Positions 29,478 through 37,620 of a DNA stretch of 37,620 nt are shown here, in pieces; the stretch's first letter is position 1; each line of letters opens with the position of its first letter. Source of the stretch: Gammaproteobacteria bacterium. Its GTDB lineage: Bacteria > Pseudomonadota > Gammaproteobacteria > SZUA-21. The stretch spans positions 1 through 37,620 of the forward strand of contig QILK01000143.1 in NCBI GenBank assembly GCA_003233345.1. Reading direction: 5' to 3'. Both the position numbers and the translations under genes were made by a program. The notes below the pieces were generated by a model, which made no database searches, had not been told where the DNA came from, and saw only the letters and a list, made by a program, of their open reading frames with translations.

Positions 29478-29909
29478 TTAGAGATTTTTAGAATTTCCAG
29501 AAACCACTTTGAATTGACGAACTTTTTTGTGTTTTCCTTTAACTTTTGTATAGGTTCCATCACCATTATTTAGTATCCACCTACACCATGTTTTGTCTTT
29601 AATGTCATAGCTCCAACATAACTTTCCTTTTGGGTTAACAGACCATTTACCAGGCAATATTGTACCATTCCTTTTTTCGACATGGGTACCATCTTTTTTC
29701 ATATACATATGGAATTTATGATTTTTTATTAAGTGAGAACCCACTAATGTATTCCCGGTTATAAGCTTTGTAAGTTCCATTTTATTCATTGCAGTATTTG
29801 GCGCAGCGATACAAATGCCAGGTGCGAGTAATAATAAGAATGATAGTAATTTTCCTATATGTGGATATTTTCGCATTTCGTACTCCTTGTTAGCGTTTGA
29901 TAATATCAT
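29478..29909 (-). CDS. Hypothetical secreted protein
   Basis: 143 aa; signal peptide ending PGICIAA followed by KKDGTHVEKRNGTILPGKWSVNPKGKLCWSYDIKDKTWCRWILNNGDGTYTKVKG. Confidence 0.6.
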   Translation of the reverse strand: MILSNANKEYEMRKYPHIGKLLSFLLLLAPGICIAAPNTAMNKMELTKLITGNTLVGSHLIKNHKFHMYMKKDGTHVEKRNGTILPGKWSVNPKGKLCWSYDIKDKTWCRWILNNGDGTYTKVKGKHKKVRQFKVVSGNSKNL

Positions 29910-30071
29910 ACCGGCTTACGTCGTAAATAGCTGGAGGCTATAAGCATAGCAGCTTTTGTGTATAATGGTGGAAGGGTATATGCTGCTCCGAGCATGAGCT
30001 TTACTATCAATTCGATTGAGTAATATATCTGATAGCTGAATATTATCTCTTTATTTTAATAATTTAGGATT

Positions 30072-31616
30072 ATGACAAATAACACATTACTAGAGAATAT
30101 ATTAAACGACCCGGACAATGATGAAAAACGTTTAGTTTATGCCGATTGGTTAATGACGCAGGGCGATCCCAGAGGCGAATTTATACGAATTCAGTGCGAG
30201 AGAATTAATAGCAACAATAATAGTAATAATGAAATGCTGGGTCGAATAGAGGATGAACTCCTTAAGAAATATAAACGCAAGTGGACAAAAAAATACCGTG
30301 CTGCTAAATATGCCAATTGGACATTTTCTCGAGGTTTTGTAAAATCGCTCGCTATCCGCGCAAATTATTTAGTCAATCTGGCCGAGGTTATATTTACGGC
30401 AGAACCTGTAGAGCGGCTTACTGTAAAAGCGATTGATGATGATAATTTGCAAGCAGTCCTTCATTGTCCCCACCTTAGTCGATTGAGGGAGCTTAATCTA
30501 AAAAATAATAAAATCGGGAAGTCTGGTATAGAGCTTTTGGCGAAGGCTGAAAATTTTATCAATCTTCGAAAACTGGATATTCGGTTTGCAAGGGTTGGTG
30601 TCAGATGTGCTTCTTCACTCGAAAAACTCAATAGCGATTCGCTTCCAAAATTAGAGGAGCTAGACCTAGATTCTAATAAGTTTGGTGATAAAGGCTTGGC
30701 TGGGTTGCTTAATTCAAATTTATTTAAGCAGTTGCGTCGCTTAAAACTTCGAAATTGTAATATAGGACCTGAAGGCGTAAATCAATTGTGTCATTTGGGA
30801 AGTAACAATATGACACATTTAAGTGTGGAACAAAATTCAATAGGAAGCCAGGGGCTGGAGCAAATAATTAGCACAAAAAACCTGCCTGCCTTAAATACAC
30901 TCAATGTATGCGGTTGCTCAATTGATGGGAAACTAAAGGGATTACATGGTATTTCATTAGCAGGATTACGCCATCTCAATCTTGATGATAACTATCTCGA
31001 AAGTAAAAGTATTATAGGACTATTTTTATCGAGCATACTTGGCCAATTACAAACGCTACAAATATCAAGTTGTGATATAGGTGCTGATGCCGTCACTCAG
31101 CTGAGTCAATTCGAGACCAATCATTTACAAAAACTCGGACTTAGCGATAATCCTATTGGAAACCGGGGAATGCAGGAAGTGTTTAACGGAAAGGGGTTTG
31201 ACAGGCTTGAAGAACTTGATGTGGAGAATTGTTCTATTGATGAGAAACTGAAATGCGCACATTTTTTAAGTACAATTAAGAGACTATATATACAATATAA
31301 TGAAATCAGGTATGCGGGAATTGAAGCTTTGTTTAAATTCCCGCTTACGCCGAACCTGATAGAACTTAATTTAAATTTCTGTAGTTTGGATGATAAAGCT
31401 TTTAGGATATTTAGTCAGTGTCAGCTGCAAAAGCTAGAGAGCCTGTCAATATGCGGTAATCAATTTAGTGCTCGAAATGCAAAAGAGTTAGTTAACGCAA
31501 CAGGTTTCGACTCACTTAAAAAAATATGGCTAAGCTCGGGATATGTGTCAGAGTCGACAGATGTCGATAAGGAAGTAGCTATTATTTTGAGTGAAAGATA
31601 CGATGTAATAGACTAG
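30072..31616 (+). CDS. TIGR02996-type domain plus leucine-rich repeat protein
   Basis: 514 aa; N-terminus ILNDPDNDEKRLVYADWLMTQGDPRGEFIRIQCE (TIGR02996 pattern) followed by many LRRs (LRELNLKNNKIGKSGIELLAKAE, LEELDLDSNKFGDKGLAGLL ...). Confidence 0.88.
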   Translation: MTNNTLLENILNDPDNDEKRLVYADWLMTQGDPRGEFIRIQCERINSNNNSNNEMLGRIEDELLKKYKRKWTKKYRAAKYANWTFSRGFVKSLAIRANYLVNLAEVIFTAEPVERLTVKAIDDDNLQAVLHCPHLSRLRELNLKNNKIGKSGIELLAKAENFINLRKLDIRFARVGVRCASSLEKLNSDSLPKLEELDLDSNKFGDKGLAGLLNSNLFKQLRRLKLRNCNIGPEGVNQLCHLGSNNMTHLSVEQNSIGSQGLEQIISTKNLPALNTLNVCGCSIDGKLKGLHGISLAGLRHLNLDDNYLESKSIIGLFLSSILGQLQTLQISSCDIGADAVTQLSQFETNHLQKLGLSDNPIGNRGMQEVFNGKGFDRLEELDVENCSIDEKLKCAHFLSTIKRLYIQYNEIRYAGIEALFKFPLTPNLIELNLNFCSLDDKAFRIFSQCQLQKLESLSICGNQFSARNAKELVNATGFDSLKKIWLSSGYVSESTDVDKEVAIILSERYDVID

Positions 31617-31947
31617 GCCGATATGCAGATCAAAGAGAAATTTGCCAAGTAGTCTTTCTACCGTGCTCGCTTCTTCTAACATTAGTTTTGAATTTTTCAG
31701 GCATAAAATGATCGATTAGTAATTTATTTGCCTCACTTACTCCTAGAATAAAAAATATATACGAACACACTACTACTATAAAACTATATCAAAGCTAGTT
31801 GAAAATTTAATATACCAAATTGTTAAGCTCCCAATAATGTTTTTGTAGCTATACTCTCGTTACGCACAAGCGAGTAAATATTTGCTGTGTTTTACGTTTT
31901 AGACGAGTATCCAGACTTGCCTGCAGATGACCGCAGTAGAAAGTCTA

Positions 31948-32526
31948 TTAAGCAGAATTTTGAACAAAGGCAAGCAACTGTGGGAAAAAACATTTAAAGT
32001 CTTTATTTAGTTCATCGTAATTATCTTTAAGGTCATGTATCCCTGAAGAAAGGTTATTTTTAAATCGGATCCTTTGTGATATTCGCACTAACGCTTTTTC
32101 AATGCCATCCAGGTTTTTGTAATTTAATATCCACTTGTCTTTTTGCAATGTCTCCAGCACAATTTCCAATTTTTCAGGAATTTCAAATTCATAGTTAGTA
32201 TCAAGTGTATCAAGCCAGATATCAAGCTGATGGTTTAGACTGGTTTGTGAATATAATTCCCAGTTAGTCGCCAGAAAATGATCATAATAGACATCAATCA
32301 GGATGCCAGCATATCTCGATAAATCTTTACGAACTCGTTTTTTGCTTAGTCTAAAAATATCGTGGTTATCAGTGTATTTATCCACTTGCCGATGAAGTTT
32401 GATTCCTTTAAGTAATTCAGGTGGGTAATTGTCATCAAGTTTGCCTTTAACAAAATCAGCCATTAGATTTCCGAGCAGGGAATGAGCAGTGTTGTCTGCA
32501 AGATATAAATGTGCAAGATAATTCAT
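31948..32526 (-). CDS. acpH: Acyl-carrier-protein phosphodiesterase
   Basis: 192 aa: MNYLAHLYLADNTAHSLLGNLMADFVKGKL...LKGIKLHRQVDKYTDNHDIFRLSKKRVRKDLSRYAGILIDVYYDHFLA. Confidence 0.9.
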   Translation of the reverse strand: MNYLAHLYLADNTAHSLLGNLMADFVKGKLDDNYPPELLKGIKLHRQVDKYTDNHDIFRLSKKRVRKDLSRYAGILIDVYYDHFLATNWELYSQTSLNHQLDIWLDTLDTNYEFEIPEKLEIVLETLQKDKWILNYKNLDGIEKALVRISQRIRFKNNLSSGIHDLKDNYDELNKDFKCFFPQLLAFVQNSA

Positions 32527-32723
32527 GTATTCGATTCTAGCACTTCTTTGAGGATACTGATTGGATAACTTAACAAACTAATATTGTTGACACAACATAT
32601 ATTGTTTGTATTGCACGAATGAAACTGATCATATATGATCAAAAAAATATAGAAAACAAATTACCCAATAAGTTTTTAAGTTCAATAAAAAATTCACAAC
32701 AAGCATCAGGTTCTTAATTAGCT

Positions 32724-33200
32724 ATGGCAGAGTCAAGTCAGATTCAAATAAAACCAAATAAATTTTGGAAATTATTCATTTATTTATATGTTTTGTCTGG
32801 GTTACTCGCGTTTGTGTCATATTATTTTTTTCGATTGGAATGGTTACACTTGACAAGCGGAGGATATCATATTTACTGGATAGACATATTGTATATTGTC
32901 GTTTTAATTTTCAATATAGCCGCATTAGTTGGATATGCTTATAGTAAGCGGGTTTTCCATTATTGGGTTTGGTGGGTGTGGTGTATTTTACTATTTGTAG
33001 CATTGATAGTTTATTTGATTTCTCTTCCACAAATAGGCGAGTTAGCTTTCGAATTATTTAAACGTGCGCCCAAGTTAACTATAGTCTATTTCGCTTCGCA
33101 AGGTATTGAAATGATATTCAGTATACTAGTACTGATAGCAATTTATCGGTATGCATTCGAGTCGATGCTGGTCTGGGAACACTCGCCTGTTTTTAAATAG
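32724..33200 (+). CDS. Hypothetical membrane protein (about 4 TM)
   Basis: 158 aa with four hydrophobic stretches. Confidence 0.65.
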   Translation: MAESSQIQIKPNKFWKLFIYLYVLSGLLAFVSYYFFRLEWLHLTSGGYHIYWIDILYIVVLIFNIAALVGYAYSKRVFHYWVWWVWCILLFVALIVYLISLPQIGELAFELFKRAPKLTIVYFASQGIEMIFSILVLIAIYRYAFESMLVWEHSPVFK

Positions 33201-33261
33201 TAAAAAGTAACAAAAAAAGTGAAGCAAAAGAGGTGAAATTTGGCAAGAACGTACCGTGATT

Positions 33262-33302
33262 AAAAAAAGAACAGATAGGGTGTTCAATAGCCCTGGACTT
33301 TT
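33262..33302 (+). repeat. About 40-bp direct repeat, copy A
   Basis: AAAAAAAGAACAGATAGGGTGTTCAATAGCCCTGGACTTTT; matches copy B at 35112-35151. Confidence 0.8.
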
Positions 33303-33414
33303 TAGATAGCGAGATTTAGTATTATTTTGCACTTCATCGTAGGATTGGTCATAGAAGTAATGCGTTATAATAAAATCATACCGGTACCCCCGCCATTGTT
33401 CGAAAACAACCAGA

Positions 33415-33729
33415 GTGGTAAACTTGCATGAGGACATCGATTCACTATTGGTATTACATCAATGGGAAAAGGAAAGTTCATCATTTGGGTTTATTCACAA
33501 TTACGAAAATGTAAAGTTGAATGCGTCGTTGCAACTAGTTGAAAATAAATATACGGATGGATCAGGATATTCAAGCCCAGAATATCCACAATGTTCTTTT
33601 ATTATTTCGATGGTAGTGGGTAAGAAATATTCACAAGAAGCAGTTAAACATTTGTCGTCGATATTAGGTGATGCCGCGTTAAATATTCATTCGCCTCATC
33701 CCTATGTGGTAGAAGAAAACGAATTTTAG
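33415..33729 (+). CDS. Small hypothetical protein
   Basis: 104 aa ORF; no recognised family. Confidence 0.5.
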   Translation: MVNLHEDIDSLLVLHQWEKESSSFGFIHNYENVKLNASLQLVENKYTDGSGYSSPEYPQCSFIISMVVGKKYSQEAVKHLSSILGDAALNIHSPHPYVVEENEF

Positions 33730-33730
33730 T

Positions 33731-33759
33731 CATATTTCTCCTTAATTTCCGGGGTGTCT
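33731..33759 (+). repeat. 29-bp direct repeat, left copy flanking the methyltransferase-like gene
   Basis: CATATTTCTCCTTAATTTCCGGGGTGTCT; 25/29 identical to 34578-34606. Confidence 0.7.
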
Positions 33760-33799
33760 GGAATCACTTTATAGCGTATCATAAATTTAGGAGTTTATT

Positions 33800-34525
33800 G
33801 TGGGTAAGGATACTACAAAAAAAGCAGGTGTTAACCGAGAATACGGTAGCGCTATAGTCCAAAAATGGACTTTTATTCTAATCCATTTAATAATTATATT
33901 ATTCTGCGTATGGATTGTTTATTTTAATGGTTTAGTTCTTTTAGGTGAAATATTTGGAAAAAATTGGAATCTAATAGATCTAAATAGAGCAAAAATATTA
34001 CTTGCTTGTGCTATCTTATATTGGCTCCGACATATAATCACTCTGTTTTATTTGCTAGAACGAAAAGTAGCTTGGTCTGAAGTTACAGAATTAATATTTT
34101 TTATGGCTTTTTTTGAAATTGGATTATTACTTTTAGGTGGCGGAGCATTTCGTGATTACGTTATCAGTTTTGGTTGGTTAGATATAGTTGCTTTAATTCT
34201 TCTTGTTTTTGGAATGTATTTAAATAGCTGTTCGGAAATTCAACGAAAATTGTGGAAAAAAAATTCTCGTAATAACGGGCATTGTTACACTAAAGGATTA
34301 TTTCACTACTCAATGCATATTAATTATTTTGGCGACACAATTTTGTTTACTGGTTGGTGTTTATTTACCTATAATTTTTGGACGCTCGGATTACCAATAT
34401 TAATGGCTATTATGTTCATCTTTTTTCATATTCCCGGTTTAGATTTACACTTACATGAGCGTTATGGTGCTGAATTTAAAACTTATTCAGAAAAAACAAA
34501 AAAATTTATACCCTTTATATATTAA
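33800..34525 (+). CDS. ICMT / DUF1295-like membrane methyltransferase-reductase family protein
   Basis: 241 aa multi-TM; C-terminal KGLFHYSMHINYFGDTILFTGWCLFTYN...HERYGAEFKTYSEKTKKFIPFIY resembles HPNYFGE...RYG.EF..Y...T..FIP. Confidence 0.75.
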   Translation: MGKDTTKKAGVNREYGSAIVQKWTFILIHLIIILFCVWIVYFNGLVLLGEIFGKNWNLIDLNRAKILLACAILYWLRHIITLFYLLERKVAWSEVTELIFFMAFFEIGLLLLGGGAFRDYVISFGWLDIVALILLVFGMYLNSCSEIQRKLWKKNSRNNGHCYTKGLFHYSMHINYFGDTILFTGWCLFTYNFWTLGLPILMAIMFIFFHIPGLDLHLHERYGAEFKTYSEKTKKFIPFIY

Positions 34526-34577
34526 AGTATTTGGGGGACACCCCTAAATCTAAACCCCATCTCGGGCCGAACGCAAT

Positions 34578-34606
34578 CATATCTCACTTTAATTTTCGGG
34601 GTGTCT
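34578..34606 (+). repeat. 29-bp direct repeat, right copy
   Basis: CATATCTCACTTTAATTTTCGGGGTGTCT; also forms an inverted pair with GGACACCCCTAAAT near 34540. Confidence 0.7.
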
Positions 34607-34743
34607 AATACTTACGAACCCCCTAGCTTGGCGATATGTGAACATGGGAATATCGAATTGTTAGAATCTGATACATTTGGGTAATAACGATATAGTTTCA
34701 TGCGAATATACAAGTAATAGTTAAACAATAACCGGTAGTAAAT

Positions 34744-34965
34744 ATGTCCACAAAAATGAAATAAATCATTGATAATATTAAGGGGTTAACTGCTCAAGAG
34801 CGTGCCTTAGTTGCCCGTTGCCTAATATCATCTCTTGAAAGCAAACAAGAAGAAGGTGTTGATGATGAATAGGCAAAACTCGCAGAAAAACGTTATATTG
34901 AATTTGAATCTGGTGCGGTACAGGGTGTTACTTGGAGTGATATAAAAAAGGAGATTAAAGGCTAG
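34744..34965 (+). pseudogene. Putative addiction-module antitoxin (TIGR02574-like) with two in-frame stops; start of a RelE/ParE-type toxin follows
   Basis: MSTKMK*IIDNIKGLTAQERALVARCLISSLESKQEEGVDDE*AKLAEKRYIEFESGAVQGVTWSDIKKEIKG*; TAA at 34762 and TAG at 34870 (TAG sits where W is usual). Next, ATGCCTGAACTAATATTCCGACCC = MPELIFRP..., a toxin-like N-terminus that then decays. Confidence 0.75.
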
Positions 34966-35111
34966 AATGCCTGAACTAATATTCCGACCCTGTACCGATT
35001 TTTGTGTAACTACTCGTTTCCTCAAAGTCTAGAAACCTTTTGGTAACCGGCCTTGATATTAAATCATAAACCGATTCGGTGCAAGATTCCAAGTTGAATT
35101 TTTGTGCTGGG

Positions 35112-35151
35112 AAAAAAAGAGCTGATAGGGTGTTAATAGCCCTGGACTTTT
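35112..35151 (+). repeat. About 40-bp direct repeat, copy B
   Basis: AAAAAAAGAGCTGATAGGGTGTTAATAGCCCTGGACTTTT. Confidence 0.8.
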
Positions 35152-35173
35152 GGGAATAGAATTTTATTTTCGC

Positions 35174-35482
35174 TTACTTCATTTTTAGTTGGATCTTGAT
35201 AGGTGTTTGTTCCACTAAGACTTTGCGTTGTATTTTTTTATTACCAACATATGTGCGGATTATATATTGACCACGCGGTAATTTTTTAAACGAAAATGAT
35301 CCATCACGCCGTGTGTAGGAAAATGATCTGTGCTTACTGTTGATTTTTTGGATTTGCACCGGGGCTTCATTGACGGGCCTGCCTTGCTTGTCATAAATCT
35401 TACCTGACAAAGTACCGCCGCAGATGCCAATTGTAAATGCAAAGACTGCTAACACAAAAAACAAAACAGAATATAATCTCAC
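35174..35482 (-). CDS. Small exported protein with carboxypeptidase-regulatory-like (Ig-fold) domain
   Basis: 102 aa: signal-like N-terminus, then LSGKIYDKQGRPVNEAPVQIQKINSKHRSFSYTRRDGSFSFKKLPRGQYIIRTYVGNKKIQRKV. Confidence 0.7.
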   Translation of the reverse strand: MRLYSVLFFVLAVFAFTIGICGGTLSGKIYDKQGRPVNEAPVQIQKINSKHRSFSYTRRDGSFSFKKLPRGQYIIRTYVGNKKIQRKVLVEQTPIKIQLKMK

Positions 35483-35964
35483 CTTAGCTTTCCTCTGAAT
35501 TTGTTATCTCTTCCAACACTGGATATCGTGAAATATTTTTGGGTACCATCGGTTTTGAAGGCAAAAAATGTATAGGGAACATCGCCTTCACTTTTTAAGA
35601 CTTTAAAGAATATTCTACCGTTTATGTCGGTAAAGCTCTGGTTTTGATTCGGTATTATTCCAACCGTTATGCCTTCGAGGGAGCTTCCGTTGGAATCAGT
35701 TATTTGCCCCGTTACATCGATAGTTTCGTAGGAGTTAGATTGATCAATCACGACATAGACAAGACTAAGTCCGATCACAATTGCAAATACGGACGGGTAG
35801 TTGGTTTTTACCTTTCCAAACCATGGCAGTTCGATTTCAATATCATGACCATCGGATTTTTTCTGGTAAACGCGTTGTTTAAATAACAGAACAAGGCCGC
35901 CCAATGCTATCGCTGATGATACGAGAATTGCAATTAACATCAAAATAAAATATTCTGCGCTCAT
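35479..35964 (-). CDS. Membrane protein with carboxypeptidase-regulatory-like domain
   Basis: 161 aa: two TM segments then VTGQITDSNGSSLEGITVGIIPNQNQSFTDINGRIFFKV; overlaps the next gene by 4 nt. Confidence 0.7.
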   Translation of the reverse strand: MSAEYFILMLIAILVSSAIALGGLVLLFKQRVYQKKSDGHDIEIELPWFGKVKTNYPSVFAIVIGLSLVYVVIDQSNSYETIDVTGQITDSNGSSLEGITVGIIPNQNQSFTDINGRIFFKVLKSEGDVPYTFFAFKTDGTQKYFTISSVGRDNKFRGKLR

Positions 35965-36213
35965 AGAATCACCCCTGAAATAGTCATAAGCTATAATTTT
36001 AATATAGACTAAGTGAGCCTATTATCTAGTGGTATATTTTTGGCGTCTTTCTGGTTAATTTTTACTTTACTAAATGCGTTTAAACACTAACACGGCAAAG
36101 CCATTTGCGGGGAGCATGGCTGTTTTTAAGTTTCTGGGCCCGAAGTTGTTTTATTGGTACGATAGTTATGGATCTTCAATAGATCTGATCTGTTTATAAA
36201 TTTGGAGCATCGT

Positions 36214-36566
36214 GTGAATAGTGTCAGTAGTATCAAGGTAAACGATAATTTAATTGAATTGGATAACGAGGGTTTTTTTTATATCCAGAAGACTGGAATA
36301 AGGATGTGGCGCAGGTATTAGCGCAAGGCGAAAAGTTGGAACTTGATGAGCGGCGCTGGGAAATTGTCAATATAGTCAGAGATCATTTTGAAGATAGACA
36401 ATCAGTTCCAGAGGCCAGAACCGTGTTAAAAAGGCTAAAAGAACGTCATGGAAAAGAGGTTGCGACACGAAAATATTTATTTGGTTTGTTTCCGTATGGA
36501 TATGGCCAACAGGCTTGTAAAATAGCCGGAATGCGTAAACCGCTTAAAATAATGCTCGATGTATAA
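36214..36566 (+). pseudogene. DsrC/TusE-family protein, frameshifted at a T8 tract
   Basis: Frame 1 from GTG 36214 (GGAG upstream): VNSVSSIKVNDNLIELDNEGFF; frame 2 continues LYPEDWNKDVAQVLAQGEKLELDERRWEIVNIVRDHF...TRKYLFGLFPYGYGQQACKIAGMRKPLKIMLDV. One T missing in the run 36273-36280 would restore DsrC-like GFxxxPEDWN. Confidence 0.8.
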
Positions 36567-36672
36567 AGCGATTAGCGCAGCTGATTCCAGGTTTATCTAT
36601 GGGGGTATTTGTAGAAAAATCCCCCCAAATATTAACCTGATCTGTGATAAAAATGCACTTTTCATCTGCTAC

Positions 36673-36701
36673 TTGACAGATATATAAGAGTAGCGTAAAT
36701 T
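36673..36701 (+). promoter_or_regulatory. Promoter of tRNA-Glu
   Basis: TTGACA - 17 nt - TAAATT followed by GC-rich TGCGCGC. Confidence 0.75.
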
Positions 36702-36717
36702 GCGCGCTTTACTGTAT

Positions 36718-36793
<76 letters not shown>

Positions 36794-36826
36794 TCTTTGA
36801 AAATTCAACAATTATCTAGTCGGCGC

Positions 36827-37620
36827 TTATGCAGGCGCTTTTTTCTCGTCAAACTGGCTGGGCAGGATAATGGTAAACTTGACGCCTGTTGGTGCTTTTT
36901 TGATATTGCTGGCACTGACAATCCCATTGTGAAAATCAACGATCAGTCTGACGATATACAATCCTAAACCCAGATGTAGCTTGTCATGTTGTTTTTTCCT
37001 GACTGATACCATCGAATCGAATAAATTGCCTTGCATTTCGCTGGGTAGTAGCGGGCCCTTGTTATTGATGGTTAACACAATGTATTCTTCTTTTTTTCGT
37101 AGCTTGATTCTAATTGGGTAGTCTTTATCGCTAAAATCGCGGGCGTTGGTGACCAGCTTATCGAGCATTTGTGCGATTAAATCCGGTACGCCGATCGTGG
37201 TGTAATCGCCGTGTTCAATGTCAAGGTTAAATTCCTGATCAGGGTAAGCAATTTTATAGCCTTCGACACAACCTTTGATAACCTTGTCCATTTTAAATTC
37301 TTCACGATCCTGTATCTGCAATGATTGCTCGAGCCGGGTGACCTCACTCATACGCGTTAAAATATTACTCAGGCGGTCGACCCCTTCCTTGGCACGTTCG
37401 GTATAGGTGATCGCGTCCTTATCAAGGTTTTGCATCTCCAGGTTTTCCAGCGACGATTTAACCACGGTCAGTGGTGTTCGCAGTTCGTGAGACAGTTTAC
37501 TGGCCATGGATTCCAGATATCGATTATATTGGCCGAGCCGTTCGAGAATGTCGGACACGCTGCGGCTAAGATCACCGAGTTCGTCGCCAGCTTTGGAGCC
37601 CGCTATTTTTCCGCGGACAC
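36827..37620 (-). CDS. Sensor histidine kinase, C-terminal part (runs off right edge)
   Basis: HAMP-like RGKIAGSKAGDELGDLSRSVSDILERLGQYNRYLE, HisKA MASKLSHELRTPLTVVKSSLENLE, HATPase KLVTNARDFS and LGLGLYIVRLIVDFHNG. The frame stays open from 37558 to the window end. Confidence 0.9.
   Translation of the reverse strand, partial: VRGKIAGSKAGDELGDLSRSVSDILERLGQYNRYLESMASKLSHELRTPLTVVKSSLENLEMQNLDKDAITYTERAKEGVDRLSNILTRMSEVTRLEQSLQIQDREEFKMDKVIKGCVEGYKIAYPDQEFNLDIEHGDYTTIGVPDLIAQMLDKLVTNARDFSDKDYPIRIKLRKKEEYIVLTINNKGPLLPSEMQGNLFDSMVSVRKKQHDKLHLGLGLYIVRLIVDFHNGIVSASNIKKAPTGVKFTIILPSQFDEKKAPA

Noticed and set aside
34744-34965. In-frame TAG at 34870 as evidence for stop-codon readthrough or recoding
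   Set aside because: A second in-frame stop (TAA) and a truncated toxin point to simple pseudogenisation; other genes in the window use stops normally.

Overview
Gammaproteobacterial chromosomal window in two parts. Bases 1 to about 22.4 kb are mostly housekeeping or core: the 5' end of mltD (-), a yafS-like methyltransferase, rnhA and an apparently broken dnaQ (+); a ten-gene Mrp/Mbh-type antiporter operon (-) with three ND5/MrpD-like large subunits; an F7/'che2'-like chemosensory cluster (STAS-cheY-cheA-cheW-receptor-cheR-cheD-cheB); then a PP2C phosphatase and a trypsin-TM-FHA protein. About 22.4 to 36.7 kb is AT-rich and accessory. It starts with a 192-bp tandem repeat carrying a long hairpin and lies between tRNA-Ala(GGC) and tRNA-Glu(TTC). 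It holds mostly hypothetical genes plus several visibly decaying genes: an integron-type integrase fragment, a truncated SMR efflux gene, a RelB/ParE-type antitoxin with in-frame stops, and a DsrC/TusE-like gene frameshifted at a T8 tract. A sensor kinase runs off the right edge. The most striking items are (1) a soluble chemoreceptor that reads as globin + three tandem 125-aa PAS repeats + HAMP-like region + MCP signalling domain + EWEEF tail, (2) dnaQ missing about 16 codons with a frame change, (3) the PP2C / periplasmic protease-FHA pair with no kinase in view, and (4) the 192-bp hairpin repeat. All calls come from reading the sequence and family recognition; no searches were run.
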